Shown here: piece by piece, positions 9,501 through 19,276 of the stretch
Layout of the letters: each line of letters opens with the position of its first letter
Position numbering within the stretch: the stretch's first letter is position 1
From: Hyphomicrobiales bacterium
GTDB lineage: Bacteria > Pseudomonadota > Alphaproteobacteria > Rhizobiales > Rhizobiaceae
Direction: 5' to 3'
Assembly: GCA_900467685.1 (NCBI GenBank)
Contig: UBQX01000010.1
Location: 245,655-309,654, forward strand
DNA: 64,000 bases
Program-made: the position numbers and the translations under genes
The notes under the pieces: generated by a model
Databases searched by the model: none
Seen by the model: the letters and a program-made list of their open reading frames with translations, nothing else
What the model was told of the DNA's origin: nothing

Positions 9501-10049
9501 GACGACGTGGTGGACGCCATCCGCAAGCTCCGTGCCGCGATCCAGAACCTGAACAAGGAAGGCCGCGAACGGCTTGTCGCCGCCTTCGATGTGGTGAACG
9601 CCCAGTTCCAGCGCCTCTTCACCCATCTCTTCGGCGGCGGCACGGCCGAACTGCAACTGATAGAAAGCGACGACCCGCTGGAAGCCGGCCTCGAAATCCT
9701 CGCCCGCCCGCCGGGCAAGAAGCCGCAGACCATGACGCTTCTGTCGGGCGGCGAACAGGCGCTGACCGCGCTCGCCCTCATCTTCGCAGTCTTCCTGACG
9801 AACCCCGCGCCGATCTGTGTTCTGGACGAGGTCGATGCGCCGCTCGACGACCACAATGTCGAGCGCTATTGCAACCTCATGGACGAAATGGCCGCCTCCA
9901 CCGAAACCCGCTTCGTCGTCATCACTCACAACCCCATCACCATGGCCCGCATGGACCGCCTGTTTGGGGTGACGATGGCAGAGCAGGGCGTGTCGCAGCT
10001 TGTCTCGGTGGACCTGCAGACGGCGGAGCAGCTGCGCGAGGCGGGGTGA
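6588..10049 (+). CDS. smc: Chromosome segregation protein SMC
   Basis: SMC condensin ATPase, 1,153 residues. The N-terminal Walker A is GPNGCGKSN (31-39). Long Ala/Glu/Arg-rich coiled coils flank a central hinge, and the C-terminal head carries the LSGGEQ signature and Walker B ICVLDEVDAPLDD. The start at MKFNKLRLLG places the P-loop at the usual position; the ORF extends 18 codons upstream through the palindromic repeat and is not the likely start. SMC compacts and segregates the chromosome with ScpA and ScpB, which are not in this window. Confidence 0.96.
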   Translation: MKFNKLRLLGFKSFVEPSEFVIEAGLTGVVGPNGCGKSNLVEALRWVMGENSYKNMRASGMDDVIFSGSGNRPARNTAEVGLYLDNSDRTAPAAFNDADEIQVTRRIEREQGSVYRINGKEARAKDVQLLFADASTGARSPSMVGQGRIGELIQAKPQARRQLLEEAAGISGLHSRRHEAELRLRAAETNLERLDDVTAQLESQIESLKRQARQATRFKQLSADIRARDAMLYHIQWTDAKQAESEATTALNEVTSIVAERAQAQAEMAKNQAVAGLHLPELREDEARAAAALQRLQIARTQLEEEASRMARRRDELERRLLQLSGDIAREEQLLADNARFLSELDSEEADLATEVEGAAERAEELAAAVAEAGGALAEAEGVFSSLTAERAEAAASRQQMERWLFDLTERAGRLTRQLQDAARDLDAAERAIAEMPDPSAYREEVAELVIMLEEGAEAIAAAEDALATVREGETEARRGVENARQTLNGLETEARTIERMLEAGSAGGDDTPVADLLSVDRGYETALGAALGEDIDAPADARAARHWGAPLSAASDPALPDGIPPLIRFVRAPSELARRLAQVGVVAAGEGASKQALLKPGQRLVSKDGALWRWDGFVSGADAPGAAALRLEQKNRLAALADEIVAAREALLTTETAHRAAAQSVALTEAQLRDAREAERHTQRRLVEARDALSKAERVALEVARRRDTLAENVERLKGEIEDLKVQEDEAREAIADTPDLSGLDLKLAQAQADVAAGRGRLAEARAAHDGLARENDMRRRRIGAIAQERSAWTARAANAQTQIAALKARGEEAREELEGLEDAPEELDDKRRRLLDELVKADAARKAAADRLVLAETAGRDADQAAAMALSALAEAREKRGRAEERLVSARERREDVENRIRHTLQIEPHEVFRLTGRPHGAPLPDPRNVEIELDRLRIERERLGAVNLRAEEEQAELSDRLKALIRERDDVVDAIRKLRAAIQNLNKEGRERLVAAFDVVNAQFQRLFTHLFGGGTAELQLIESDDPLEAGLEILARPPGKKPQTMTLLSGGEQALTALALIFAVFLTNPAPICVLDEVDAPLDDHNVERYCNLMDEMAASTETRFVVITHNPITMARMDRLFGVTMAEQGVSQLVSVDLQTAEQLREAG

Positions 10050-10051
10050 GG

Positions 10052-10243
10052 ATGAGGGAACCGGTGGTGAAAAAGACAACGCTTGAAGAGCTTCGTCGCA
10101 TGAAGGACACGGGGCAGCTTTTTCACGATCCGGCCGCGCTTGCTTGTGATCCGGTGGGTCCAGAGTTTTGGCGTGACGCTCTCAGCGAGCCATCGCTACC
10201 AAAGAGACATCCTTTGAAAGATGAAAAGCCTTCCCATCAATAG
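10052..10243 (+). CDS. Small protein resembling the N-terminal part of BrnA-type antitoxins
   Basis: A 63-residue protein starting two bases after the smc stop. TLEELRRMKDTGQLFHDPAA followed by GPEFWRDA resembles the N-terminal region of BrnA-type antitoxins, but the DNA-binding ribbon-helix-helix half is missing and the C-terminus is short and basic. It may be a truncated antitoxin or an unrelated small protein. The HigB operator follows directly, so its transcript would run from smc. Low certainty that it is functional. Confidence 0.4.
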   Translation: MREPVVKKTTLEELRRMKDTGQLFHDPAALACDPVGPEFWRDALSEPSLPKRHPLKDEKPSHQ

Positions 10244-10263
10244 GCGAACAGGCTTGACCTTGA

Positions 10264-10288
10264 TTTGGTATCGCGCAATGATACCAAA
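10264..10288. promoter_or_regulatory. Perfect 9-7-9 inverted repeat, probable HigA operator
   Basis: TTTGGTATC (10264-10272) and GATACCAAA (10280-10288) form a perfect inverted repeat with a seven-base spacer, ending 17 bases before the toxin start. Antitoxins of the HigA type repress their own operon through such palindromes, so this is the likely operator. Confidence 0.7.
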
Positions 10289-10305
10289 ACATCTGGTGCT
10301 GCCGA

Positions 10306-10587
10306 ATGATCGTTTCTTTCAAGGACAAGCAGACGGCAGCCGTTGCCGACGGGACTGTCCGCAAGGGTTTTCCTGGGGAGCTGGTTCGACGTGCCCAGCA
10401 GCTTTTCGCGGTGATGGATGCCGCGCTGTCCGTTGATGACCTTCGCTCGCCGCCGGGCAACCGCCTCGAAAGACTTTCAGGCAGCCGTGACGGGCAATAT
10501 TCCATTCGCATCAACAAGCAGTGGCGCATTTGCTTCGTGTGGACAGGGCAGGGGCCCAAGGATGTTGAAATTGTTGACTACCATTGA
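10306..10587 (+). CDS. higB: HigB-like toxin (RelE/ParE superfamily)
   Basis: A 93-residue RelE-superfamily toxin, expected to cleave mRNA on the ribosome. The pattern FKDKQTAAVADG, RRAQQLFAVMDAA, LRSPPGNRLERLSG and QYSIRINKQWRICFVW is that of the HigB / killer-protein family, ending in VEIVDYH. It precedes the antitoxin gene, which is the reversed order typical of higBA. The operator palindrome lies immediately upstream. Confidence 0.9.
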   Translation: MIVSFKDKQTAAVADGTVRKGFPGELVRRAQQLFAVMDAALSVDDLRSPPGNRLERLSGSRDGQYSIRINKQWRICFVWTGQGPKDVEIVDYH

Positions 10588-10596
10588 GGAATGACC

Positions 10597-10899
10597 ATGA
10601 AGCCGGCTGATAGTCTGCCTCCGATCCATCCGGGCGAAATCCTGCGGGAGCTCTATCTGGAGCCGCTGGAGATGACGCCCTACGCCTTGGCGAAACAGCT
10701 TCACATTCCCCGGACGCGGATCGAGAGGGTCGTCACCGAGAAGTCCGGCATCACCACGGATACGGCCCTGCGGTTGGCGAAGTTTTTCCGCACGACGCCG
10801 GAATTCTGGACGAACCTGCAATCCGCCTACGAACTCAAGATCGATTCGAAACGTCTCGCCGATGAACTGGCCACGATCCGTGAGATTGAGGCAGCCTGA
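10597..10899 (+). CDS. higA: HigA-like antitoxin, XRE-family regulator
   Basis: A 100-residue antitoxin with a helix-turn-helix (YALAKQLHIPRTRIERVV) followed by a TPEFWTNLQSAYEL segment, both standard for HigA. It should neutralise HigB and bind the upstream palindrome. GAGGA is spaced seven bases from the ATG at 10597 but abuts the one at 10591, so the later start is preferred. It lies nine bases after the toxin stop. The pair is compact and looks intact. Confidence 0.9.
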   Translation: MKPADSLPPIHPGEILRELYLEPLEMTPYALAKQLHIPRTRIERVVTEKSGITTDTALRLAKFFRTTPEFWTNLQSAYELKIDSKRLADELATIREIEAA

Positions 10900-10902
10900 A
10901 GC

Positions 10903-11508
10903 TCACCCCCCATAAACAAACGTCATCACCAACCTCCGCACCGTCCCCCCATCGCCCATCTCCGCCTTGTCAAACGCGGCATCCTTGCCGCTCTTCTCCT
11001 TGAAGGCCGCTCCCAGCCGGCGGGTCAGTTCCGCGCGGACTTGTCTGCAAGCCGGATCGTTTGCCGCACTGAGGTTTGACGTCTCAGCCACCATCCGGCG
11101 CACCATCTGCATGATGAACTGGCCGTGCTGACGTTCATGCGTTTCGATGCCGGCCTCGAATGTGTCCCAGTTGGCCTTCACCGAAGGCGAAAGCTTTCCG
11201 GCGGGTTTGGGGAAGCGATAGATGATGGTGACGTTCGGCGTGTTTTCGGCGATCCGGCAGCCGCCATTCGCGTTGTTCTCGTAACGCCGCGTCCAGGTCA
11301 GCTTGAAGTCGGTATAGGCAATGGCCCGAACCTTGCCACTGCGCACCATGGGGCCTTTCTCGCCGATCGACTTGTAGAGATCGAGCTCCGTCTGGCCCGA
11401 AATGGCATAGCGCTCGATCTTCTCGACGGGTTTCCAGGCGCCCGGTTCCTGGGCGGCGAGGGGAGAGGCAACAAGGGCAAATGCGAGGGCCAGAACGGTC
11501 CGGGACAT
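10903..11508 (-). CDS. DUF922 domain secreted protein with HExxH motif
   Basis: A 201-residue protein with a Sec signal peptide (MSRTVLALAFALVASPLAAQ, cleavage after Ala-Ala or Ala-Gln). It continues with DUF922 features: YTDFKLTWTRRYEN, a stretch of beta strands, then ETHERQHGQF, which contains HExxH and suggests a zinc-dependent metalloprotease-like site. It is convergent with higA (three bases apart) and 37 bases downstream of the methyltransferase on the same strand. The start at MSRTV is set by the signal peptide and a preceding AAGGA. Function unknown beyond a probable periplasmic location. Confidence 0.75.
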   Translation of the reverse strand: MSRTVLALAFALVASPLAAQEPGAWKPVEKIERYAISGQTELDLYKSIGEKGPMVRSGKVRAIAYTDFKLTWTRRYENNANGGCRIAENTPNVTIIYRFPKPAGKLSPSVKANWDTFEAGIETHERQHGQFIMQMVRRMVAETSNLSAANDPACRQVRAELTRRLGAAFKEKSGKDAAFDKAEMGDGGTVRRLVMTFVYGG

Positions 11509-11545
11509 GCAGGGCGAATCCTTCTTCAAATGAAGGATCAGCCTA

Positions 11546-12355
11546 TCACTTCGCCTTCGTCGCGACCACGGCGTAGCGGTGCTGTGTCGCGCGTTCCAGC
11601 CCCTTGAAGAAGCTGAAATTCTTGCGCTGCGCCTTGTGGATCGCCCGCATGTCGGTGTCGATGACGACGGTTTCAAAGCCTGCCTGTTTCAACAGATCGG
11701 CCACGGCCTCGGCGCGCGCCCCTTGCGAGAAATAGACGCGGGAGAGAATGCTTTGATGCGTCGCCGCCATGTCGGAGGTCGCCGGGCCGTGATGCCTATC
11801 GCGGGCGAGGCCAAGGCGTGCGGCAAAGGCCGCAAGCTTTTTCACAAACTCGGCCACCGGACCCGGATTCACGAAGTCGCCATCCACGACCAGCACCTTT
11901 CCGCCCGGCTTCAGCACGCGGTGCCACTCGACAAAGGCCGCCTTCGGATCGACCAGCGTCCAGACGAGATGCCGATTGGTAATGACATCATAGCTCTCGT
12001 CCGGCTCCATCGTGTTTTCCGCGTCCCCCATGACGAAGCGGATCGGCCGCCCGTTGCGTTTGGCCTTGGCGCGGGCCAGCGCCAGCATCGGCTCGGCCCA
12101 GTCCATGCCTGTCACGCTGAATCCGATCCCGTCGAGGAGGTGCGAGACCACGCCGGTGCCGCTTGCCAGGTCCAGTGCCTTGCGCCCTTCGCCGGTGCCG
12201 AGATGACGCGTGAACAACCGCTGCCAGGCGTGGCGCTCCTCCTCGGAAAAGATCTCGTGGCCGGGCTGCTCGTCGAAGGTGACGGCGCGCGCCGACCAAT
12301 AGGCCTTGATCTCGTCGCGCAGCGAAAAATTCGATCCTTCAATCGTGTTGGCCAT
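11546..12355 (-). CDS. Class I SAM-dependent methyltransferase
   Basis: A 269-residue methyltransferase. The SAM-binding motif I is ALDLASGTGVVSHLL, followed by GMDWAEPML, a DAENTMEPDESYDVI segment and the post-motif HRVLKPGGKVLVVDGD. It is divergent from a FecB/FecC/FecE-type importer with a probable iron-responsive operator between them, so it may act on a siderophore, metallophore or cofactor handled by that transporter; this is inference from position. The start at MANTIEG has GGAAG nine bases upstream; MEDTMANT is an alternative. Confidence 0.8.
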   Translation of the reverse strand: MANTIEGSNFSLRDEIKAYWSARAVTFDEQPGHEIFSEEERHAWQRLFTRHLGTGEGRKALDLASGTGVVSHLLDGIGFSVTGMDWAEPMLALARAKAKRNGRPIRFVMGDAENTMEPDESYDVITNRHLVWTLVDPKAAFVEWHRVLKPGGKVLVVDGDFVNPGPVAEFVKKLAAFAARLGLARDRHHGPATSDMAATHQSILSRVYFSQGARAEAVADLLKQAGFETVVIDTDMRAIHKAQRKNFSFFKGLERATQHRYAVVATKAK

Positions 12356-12408
12356 CGTGTCTTCCATGTCGTTACCCGCAGTCTGGAATGGTTCCAAAAG
12401 ATAATTCT

Positions 12409-12423
12409 TGACTGAGATTATCA
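12409..12423. promoter_or_regulatory. Possible iron-responsive operator (RirA-type, TGA-N9-TCA)
   Basis: TGACTGAGATTATCA fits the TGA-N9-TCA consensus of the iron-responsive operator bound by RirA in Rhizobium. It lies between the divergent methyltransferase and FecB-type genes, and sits inside a wider TTGACT-N18-AGTCAA inverted repeat (12408-12437). The six fixed bases alone occur by chance about once in 4 kb, so position is the main support. Confidence 0.4.
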
Positions 12424-12499
12424 ACATATCTAGTCAAAACATGATCGCATTTATCAAGATAAGGCGCTGCCATCAAGCGGCGACTTGAGGGATACAAAG

Positions 12500-13642
12500 A
12501 TGAAATATTTCAACAAGGTGGCTCTCGCCGCCTCGGCTTCGCTCGTCCTGTTTTCCGGCTTTGCCTTTGCAGGCGAGAAAACGGAAGTAACCGATATCAC
12601 CGGCCGCAAGGTCACGGTTTCGCTCCCCGTCGAGCATGTCATCCTGGGCGAGGGCCGGCAGATCTATTTCACCGCCGCACTCGACGCGGATGCCCCCTTC
12701 AAGCGCGTCGTCGGCTGGCGCGACGACTTCAAGAAGGCCGACCTCGACGGCTACAATGAATATCTTGAGAAGTTCCCCGAGATGACCAAGATCCCGACCT
12801 TTGGCGGCATGAAGGACGGAACGTTCGACATCGAACAGGCGGTCGCGCTGCATCCCGATGTCATCATCATGAACATCGATGCCAAGTCGGCGACCGAGGA
12901 AAGCGGCTACATCGAAAAGCTTGCCAAGGTCGGCATCCCGCTCGTCTATGTCGACTTCCGCGAAAAGCCGATGGAAAACACCGAGCCGTCCATGCGCCTC
13001 ATCGGCAAGCTGTTCGGCAAGGAAGCCCGCGCCGAGGACTTCATCAAGTTCCGCGCAGAAGAGATCGCCAAGGTCACGGACGTTCTCGCCAAGCACCCGG
13101 ACGTCAAGAAGCCGCTCGTCTTCATGGAACGTGCCGGCGGCTATTCGGATGATTGCTGCATGTCCTTCGGCAACGAAAATTTTGGCAAGATGGTCGAGAT
13201 GGCCGGTGGCATCAATCTGGCCAAGGACATCATTCCCGGCACGTTCGGCACGGTAAATCCCGAGCAGATCATCGCCTCCAATCCCGATCAGGTCATCGTC
13301 ACCGGCGCCAACTGGGAAGGCTATGTGCCTGGCGGCAAGTGGGTCGGCGTCGGTCCGGGTGCGGACAAGGCGAAGTCGCGCGAAAAGCTCGCAGCGCTGA
13401 TGCAGCGCCCGGCCTTCACAGGCATCAAGGCAGTCAAGGATGGCAATGTCCACGCCGTCTGGCACCAGTTCTACAACAATCCGTACCAGTTCGTCGCCAT
13501 CCAGCAATTCGCCAAGTGGCTGCATCCGGACCTGTTCAAGGACCTGAACCCGGACGCGACGTTCGCGGAACTGCACAAGCGCTTCCTGCCGGTCGAGTAT
13601 CGCAGCGGCTACTTCGTCTCGCTGAACAACGCCACGGAATGA
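12500..13642 (+). CDS. ABC transporter substrate-binding protein, FecB/BtuF type
   Basis: A 380-residue periplasmic binding protein with a clear signal peptide (about residues 1-24, ending FAFAG). The mature part has TDITGRKVTVSLPVEHVILGEG, typical of metal-chelate binding proteins, and a C-terminal class III binding-protein fold. SDDCCMSFGNENF contains a Cys-Cys pair. It heads an importer operon with FecC- and FecE-type proteins. Ligand candidates are an iron or cobalt chelate; the neighbouring methyltransferase and the iron-type operator favour a metallophore. The start at MKYFNK matches the signal peptide. Confidence 0.88.
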   Translation: MKYFNKVALAASASLVLFSGFAFAGEKTEVTDITGRKVTVSLPVEHVILGEGRQIYFTAALDADAPFKRVVGWRDDFKKADLDGYNEYLEKFPEMTKIPTFGGMKDGTFDIEQAVALHPDVIIMNIDAKSATEESGYIEKLAKVGIPLVYVDFREKPMENTEPSMRLIGKLFGKEARAEDFIKFRAEEIAKVTDVLAKHPDVKKPLVFMERAGGYSDDCCMSFGNENFGKMVEMAGGINLAKDIIPGTFGTVNPEQIIASNPDQVIVTGANWEGYVPGGKWVGVGPGADKAKSREKLAALMQRPAFTGIKAVKDGNVHAVWHQFYNNPYQFVAIQQFAKWLHPDLFKDLNPDATFAELHKRFLPVEYRSGYFVSLNNATE

Positions 13643-13656
13643 CAAGGACAAGAGAC

Positions 13657-14733
13657 ATGGCGACGATCGCCACCGAAACTTCGGCTTCACATCTCGAGAC
13701 GGGGCGCGGTCAATACCGCGCCCTCGTCTTGCGCCGCATCCTTATTCTTGTCGGCATCGCGCTCGCGCTGTGCCTGACGCTCACGCTCGACATGGCCCTC
13801 GGCCCGGCGCGCTACACGCTGGCCCAGGTTCTCTCGGCGCTGACAAACCCTACAGCCGTCGCCGATCAGCTCCGCGTCGTCATCTGGGATATCCGCATGC
13901 CGATCGCGCTGATGGCGATCACCGTTGGTGCGTCGCTGTCGCTGGCGGGCGCGCAGATGCAGACCATTCTCGCCAATCCGCTCGCCAGTCCCTTCACGCT
14001 CGGCATCTCCGCCGCCGCCGGCTTCGGCGCGGCCCTTGGCCTCGTCGGCGGCGTGGCGCTGTTTCCCGGCGCGGTCGAACTCATGGTGCCGATCAACGCC
14101 TTCGTCATGGCGATGGTCGCCTCCATGTTCATCTACGGCGTCTCGACCCTGCGAGGCGTCACTGTGGAGACGATCGTGCTGCTCGGCATCGCGCTCGTCT
14201 TCACCTTCAATGCGGCCCTCTCGCTGATGGAATATCTGGCCTCCGAGCAGGCGCTCGCCGCCGTCGTCTTCTGGACCATGGGTTCGCTCACCAAGGCGAC
14301 ATGGACCAAGGTTGCCGTGACGGCAGCCATCCTCGTCGTTTGCGTGCCGCTCTTCGCGCGTCAGGCCTGGCAGCTCACGGCTTTGCGCCTCGGCGACGAC
14401 AAAGCCGCCAGCTTCGGCGACAATGTTCGCCGTCTGCGCCTGCAAGCCCTCATCATCATCAGCCTGCTGGCCTCCATTCCGGTCTCCTTTGTCGGGACGA
14501 TCGGTTTCGTCGGCCTCGTCGGCCCGCATATTGCCCGGATGCTGGTCGGCGAGGATCAGCGCTTCTTCCTGCCGGGCTCGATCCTGTGCGGTGCGCTGCT
14601 TCTGTCGGCCACGTCGGTCGTGAGCAAGATCCTGATCCCCGGCGCGGTCCTGCCCATCGGCGTGATCACAGCGCTGGTCGGCGTGCCCTTCTTCTTCTCG
14701 CTCATCTTCACGCAAAGGCGGCGCGCATGGTAA
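13657..14733 (+). CDS. FecCD-family ABC transporter permease
   Basis: A 358-residue inner-membrane permease with about nine to ten hydrophobic helices. FecCD hallmarks are DIRMPIALMAITVGASLSLAG followed by QTILANPLASPFTLG, and near the C-terminus GTIGFVGLVGPHIARMLVG. It imports the ligand delivered by the upstream binding protein. An ATG at 13639 overlaps the binding-protein stop (ATGA), but the one at 13657 has AAGGACAAGAGAC before it and is preferred. The stop overlaps the ATPase start. Confidence 0.9.
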   Translation: MATIATETSASHLETGRGQYRALVLRRILILVGIALALCLTLTLDMALGPARYTLAQVLSALTNPTAVADQLRVVIWDIRMPIALMAITVGASLSLAGAQMQTILANPLASPFTLGISAAAGFGAALGLVGGVALFPGAVELMVPINAFVMAMVASMFIYGVSTLRGVTVETIVLLGIALVFTFNAALSLMEYLASEQALAAVVFWTMGSLTKATWTKVAVTAAILVVCVPLFARQAWQLTALRLGDDKAASFGDNVRRLRLQALIIISLLASIPVSFVGTIGFVGLVGPHIARMLVGEDQRFFLPGSILCGALLLSATSVVSKILIPGAVLPIGVITALVGVPFFFSLIFTQRRRAW

Positions 14734-15479
14734 GCCTGACGCTCGACAATCTCGGCGCATCCTATGGCCGGACCCGCATCCTCGACGGCATCTCCACCGG
14801 CAAGCTGGAGGGCGGCTGCCTGACGGCGGTCGTCGGCCCCAACGCCGCCGGCAAGTCCACGCTCTTCAAGCGCATCGCCGGCCTCATCAAGGGCGATGGG
14901 AAGGCAACGCTTGAGGGTTCCAAACGCGGCCGCGACGGCATCTGCTACATGCCGCAGGACACCGGCGCGAATGCCGTGCTCACGGTCTACGAGTCCATCG
15001 TTCTTGCCTCCCGCCAGGGTGCTGGCTGGCGCGTCGGGGAAGGGGATCTCGCCGAAATCGACCGGCTGCTGGAAAGCCTCAACATCGCCAATCTCGCCTT
15101 CCGCAATCTCGGCGAACTGTCGGGCGGCCAGCGGCAGCTGGTGGCGATTGCCCAGGCGCTCGCCCGCAATCCGGAAGTGCTGCTGATGGACGAGCCGACC
15201 TCGGCGCTCGACCTGCATCGCCAGATCGAGGTGCTGGATTTCATGCGTCGGCTGGCCGCGAAGCGCGGCATGGCGGTGCTGATCGCGATCCATGACCTCA
15301 ACCACGCGCTGCGCTATTGCGACCAGACGCTGGTGATCGCCAATGGCCGCCTGATTGCTTCCGGCCGTACGGCAGATATCGTCACGGCGCGCATGCTGCG
15401 CGAGACATACCGGATCGATGCGCGTATCGAAACCTGCTCCCAAGGCCTGCCGCACGTCATCGTTGATGCAGCGGCGTGA
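14727..15479 (+). CDS. FecE-type ABC transporter ATP-binding protein
   Basis: A 250-residue ATPase completing the importer. Walker A is GPNAAGKST, the signature LSGGQRQ, Walker B VLLMDEPTSALD, and the switch His lies in AIHDLNHALRYC. Its start overlaps the permease stop by seven bases, so the two are translationally coupled. A hairpin follows the stop. Confidence 0.92.
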   Translation: MVSLTLDNLGASYGRTRILDGISTGKLEGGCLTAVVGPNAAGKSTLFKRIAGLIKGDGKATLEGSKRGRDGICYMPQDTGANAVLTVYESIVLASRQGAGWRVGEGDLAEIDRLLESLNIANLAFRNLGELSGGQRQLVAIAQALARNPEVLLMDEPTSALDLHRQIEVLDFMRRLAAKRGMAVLIAIHDLNHALRYCDQTLVIANGRLIASGRTADIVTARMLRETYRIDARIETCSQGLPHVIVDAAA

Positions 15480-15485
15480 CCTGAG

Positions 15486-15513
15486 TGCCGTGCGTCCGCG
15501 TGGATGCACGGCA
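15486..15513 (+). terminator. Hairpin after the importer operon (possible terminator)
   Basis: TGCCGTGC pairs with GCACGGCA around a 12-base loop, seven bases after the ATPase stop. No T tract follows, so termination would need Rho or the hairpin may only protect the mRNA end. Confidence 0.35.
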
Positions 15514-15679
15514 TGCCGATGCGCGATGAGCGCACGGATTTCCGTGATTTGTGCGCTGCAGCAAATTCCTCACAACTTCCCATTTCCTTTTTTATAGCCA
15601 TACCTTAGTGTCGCATCTCTCAAGCTGAGTCCGGCGGCGGAATGCTTGACTGCGGGAGGCGGGGAGCAGGTAGGCGAGA

Positions 15680-18349
<2,670 letters not shown>

Positions 18350-18352
18350 GAC

Positions 18353-19246
18353 ATGGCAATCGAATACGTCCGGCCTGTCTCTTATGCCGCCTTCTGGGCG
18401 CGACGCATCGCACTCTTCGCCCTGATGCTCATGCTCGCCTCGTGGCTGGCAACACGCTTCGGCCCGGTGCTGGAGGTGCATTTTCTGGCGCTCTACCTCG
18501 CCGCCAGCGGGCTTGCGATCCTCGCCTTGCTCTTCGCCTTGATCGGCCTGGTCAATCTCTGGCGCGTGGGCGCGCAGGGCGGCAAATCCTCGATCGTCGC
18601 GGTTCTACTCGCCGTGCCCGTGCTTCTGCCCGGCGCCTATGCCGGCTGGCTCTACCAGTCGAATGCCAGGATCTACGAGGTGACGAGCGATCTCACCGAT
18701 CCGCCCGCCTGGATCAAGGCGCCGGACTATGACCAGCTCTGGCTCGGGCCGCGCCCGCCCGCAGATGCGGCGATGCGCGAGGCGCAATCCGTTGCCTATC
18801 CCGGCCTGATCAGCCATCGCTACGACGCCTCGCTCGATCGCGTCGTGAAGGCCGTTCGCGATGCGGCGGCCGAGCGGCGCTTCAAGTTTGCGGAAGAGAA
18901 TGTCCCGACCGCCATCCGCGAGCGGGAAGAGGAAGAGGCCCTGCCTGAGGTGATGGGCGGCATTCCCGTGCCGCGCCGTCGCCCGAACTCGATCATCGTC
19001 GTGCCGGGCGCCACGCCCGCCAGGCCGCAGGTTGCCGTGGCGATCTTTCAAGGGACCGTCACCGACCGCATCACAGGCTTCCCCTATGACGTCATCGTCC
19101 GCGCCCGTGAGGCTGGCGACAGCACGCTGGCCGACATTCGGGTCGCCGCCCGCTATGGCCGCGTCGATCTCGGCGTTTCGGCGCACATTGCGGACGCTTT
19201 CCTGAAGGCGCTTGACGAGGCGATGCTGGGCTCGGCTGACGACTGA
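18353..19246 (+). CDS. DUF1499 membrane protein
   Basis: A 297-residue protein with three N-terminal membrane helices (within about residues 12-105). The soluble DUF1499 domain includes PDYDQLWLGPRPPADAAMREAQ, YDASLDRVVKAV, VTDRITGFPYDVIVR and a C-terminal DIRVAARYGRVDLGVSAHIA. It starts three bases after the dikinase paralogue stop, implying cotranscription. The function of DUF1499 is unknown. Confidence 0.75.
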   Translation: MAIEYVRPVSYAAFWARRIALFALMLMLASWLATRFGPVLEVHFLALYLAASGLAILALLFALIGLVNLWRVGAQGGKSSIVAVLLAVPVLLPGAYAGWLYQSNARIYEVTSDLTDPPAWIKAPDYDQLWLGPRPPADAAMREAQSVAYPGLISHRYDASLDRVVKAVRDAAAERRFKFAEENVPTAIREREEEEALPEVMGGIPVPRRRPNSIIVVPGATPARPQVAVAIFQGTVTDRITGFPYDVIVRAREAGDSTLADIRVAARYGRVDLGVSAHIADAFLKALDEAMLGSADD

Positions 19247-19276
19247 GCAGGGGCGTCGCCTCGATGCAGACGTTCT

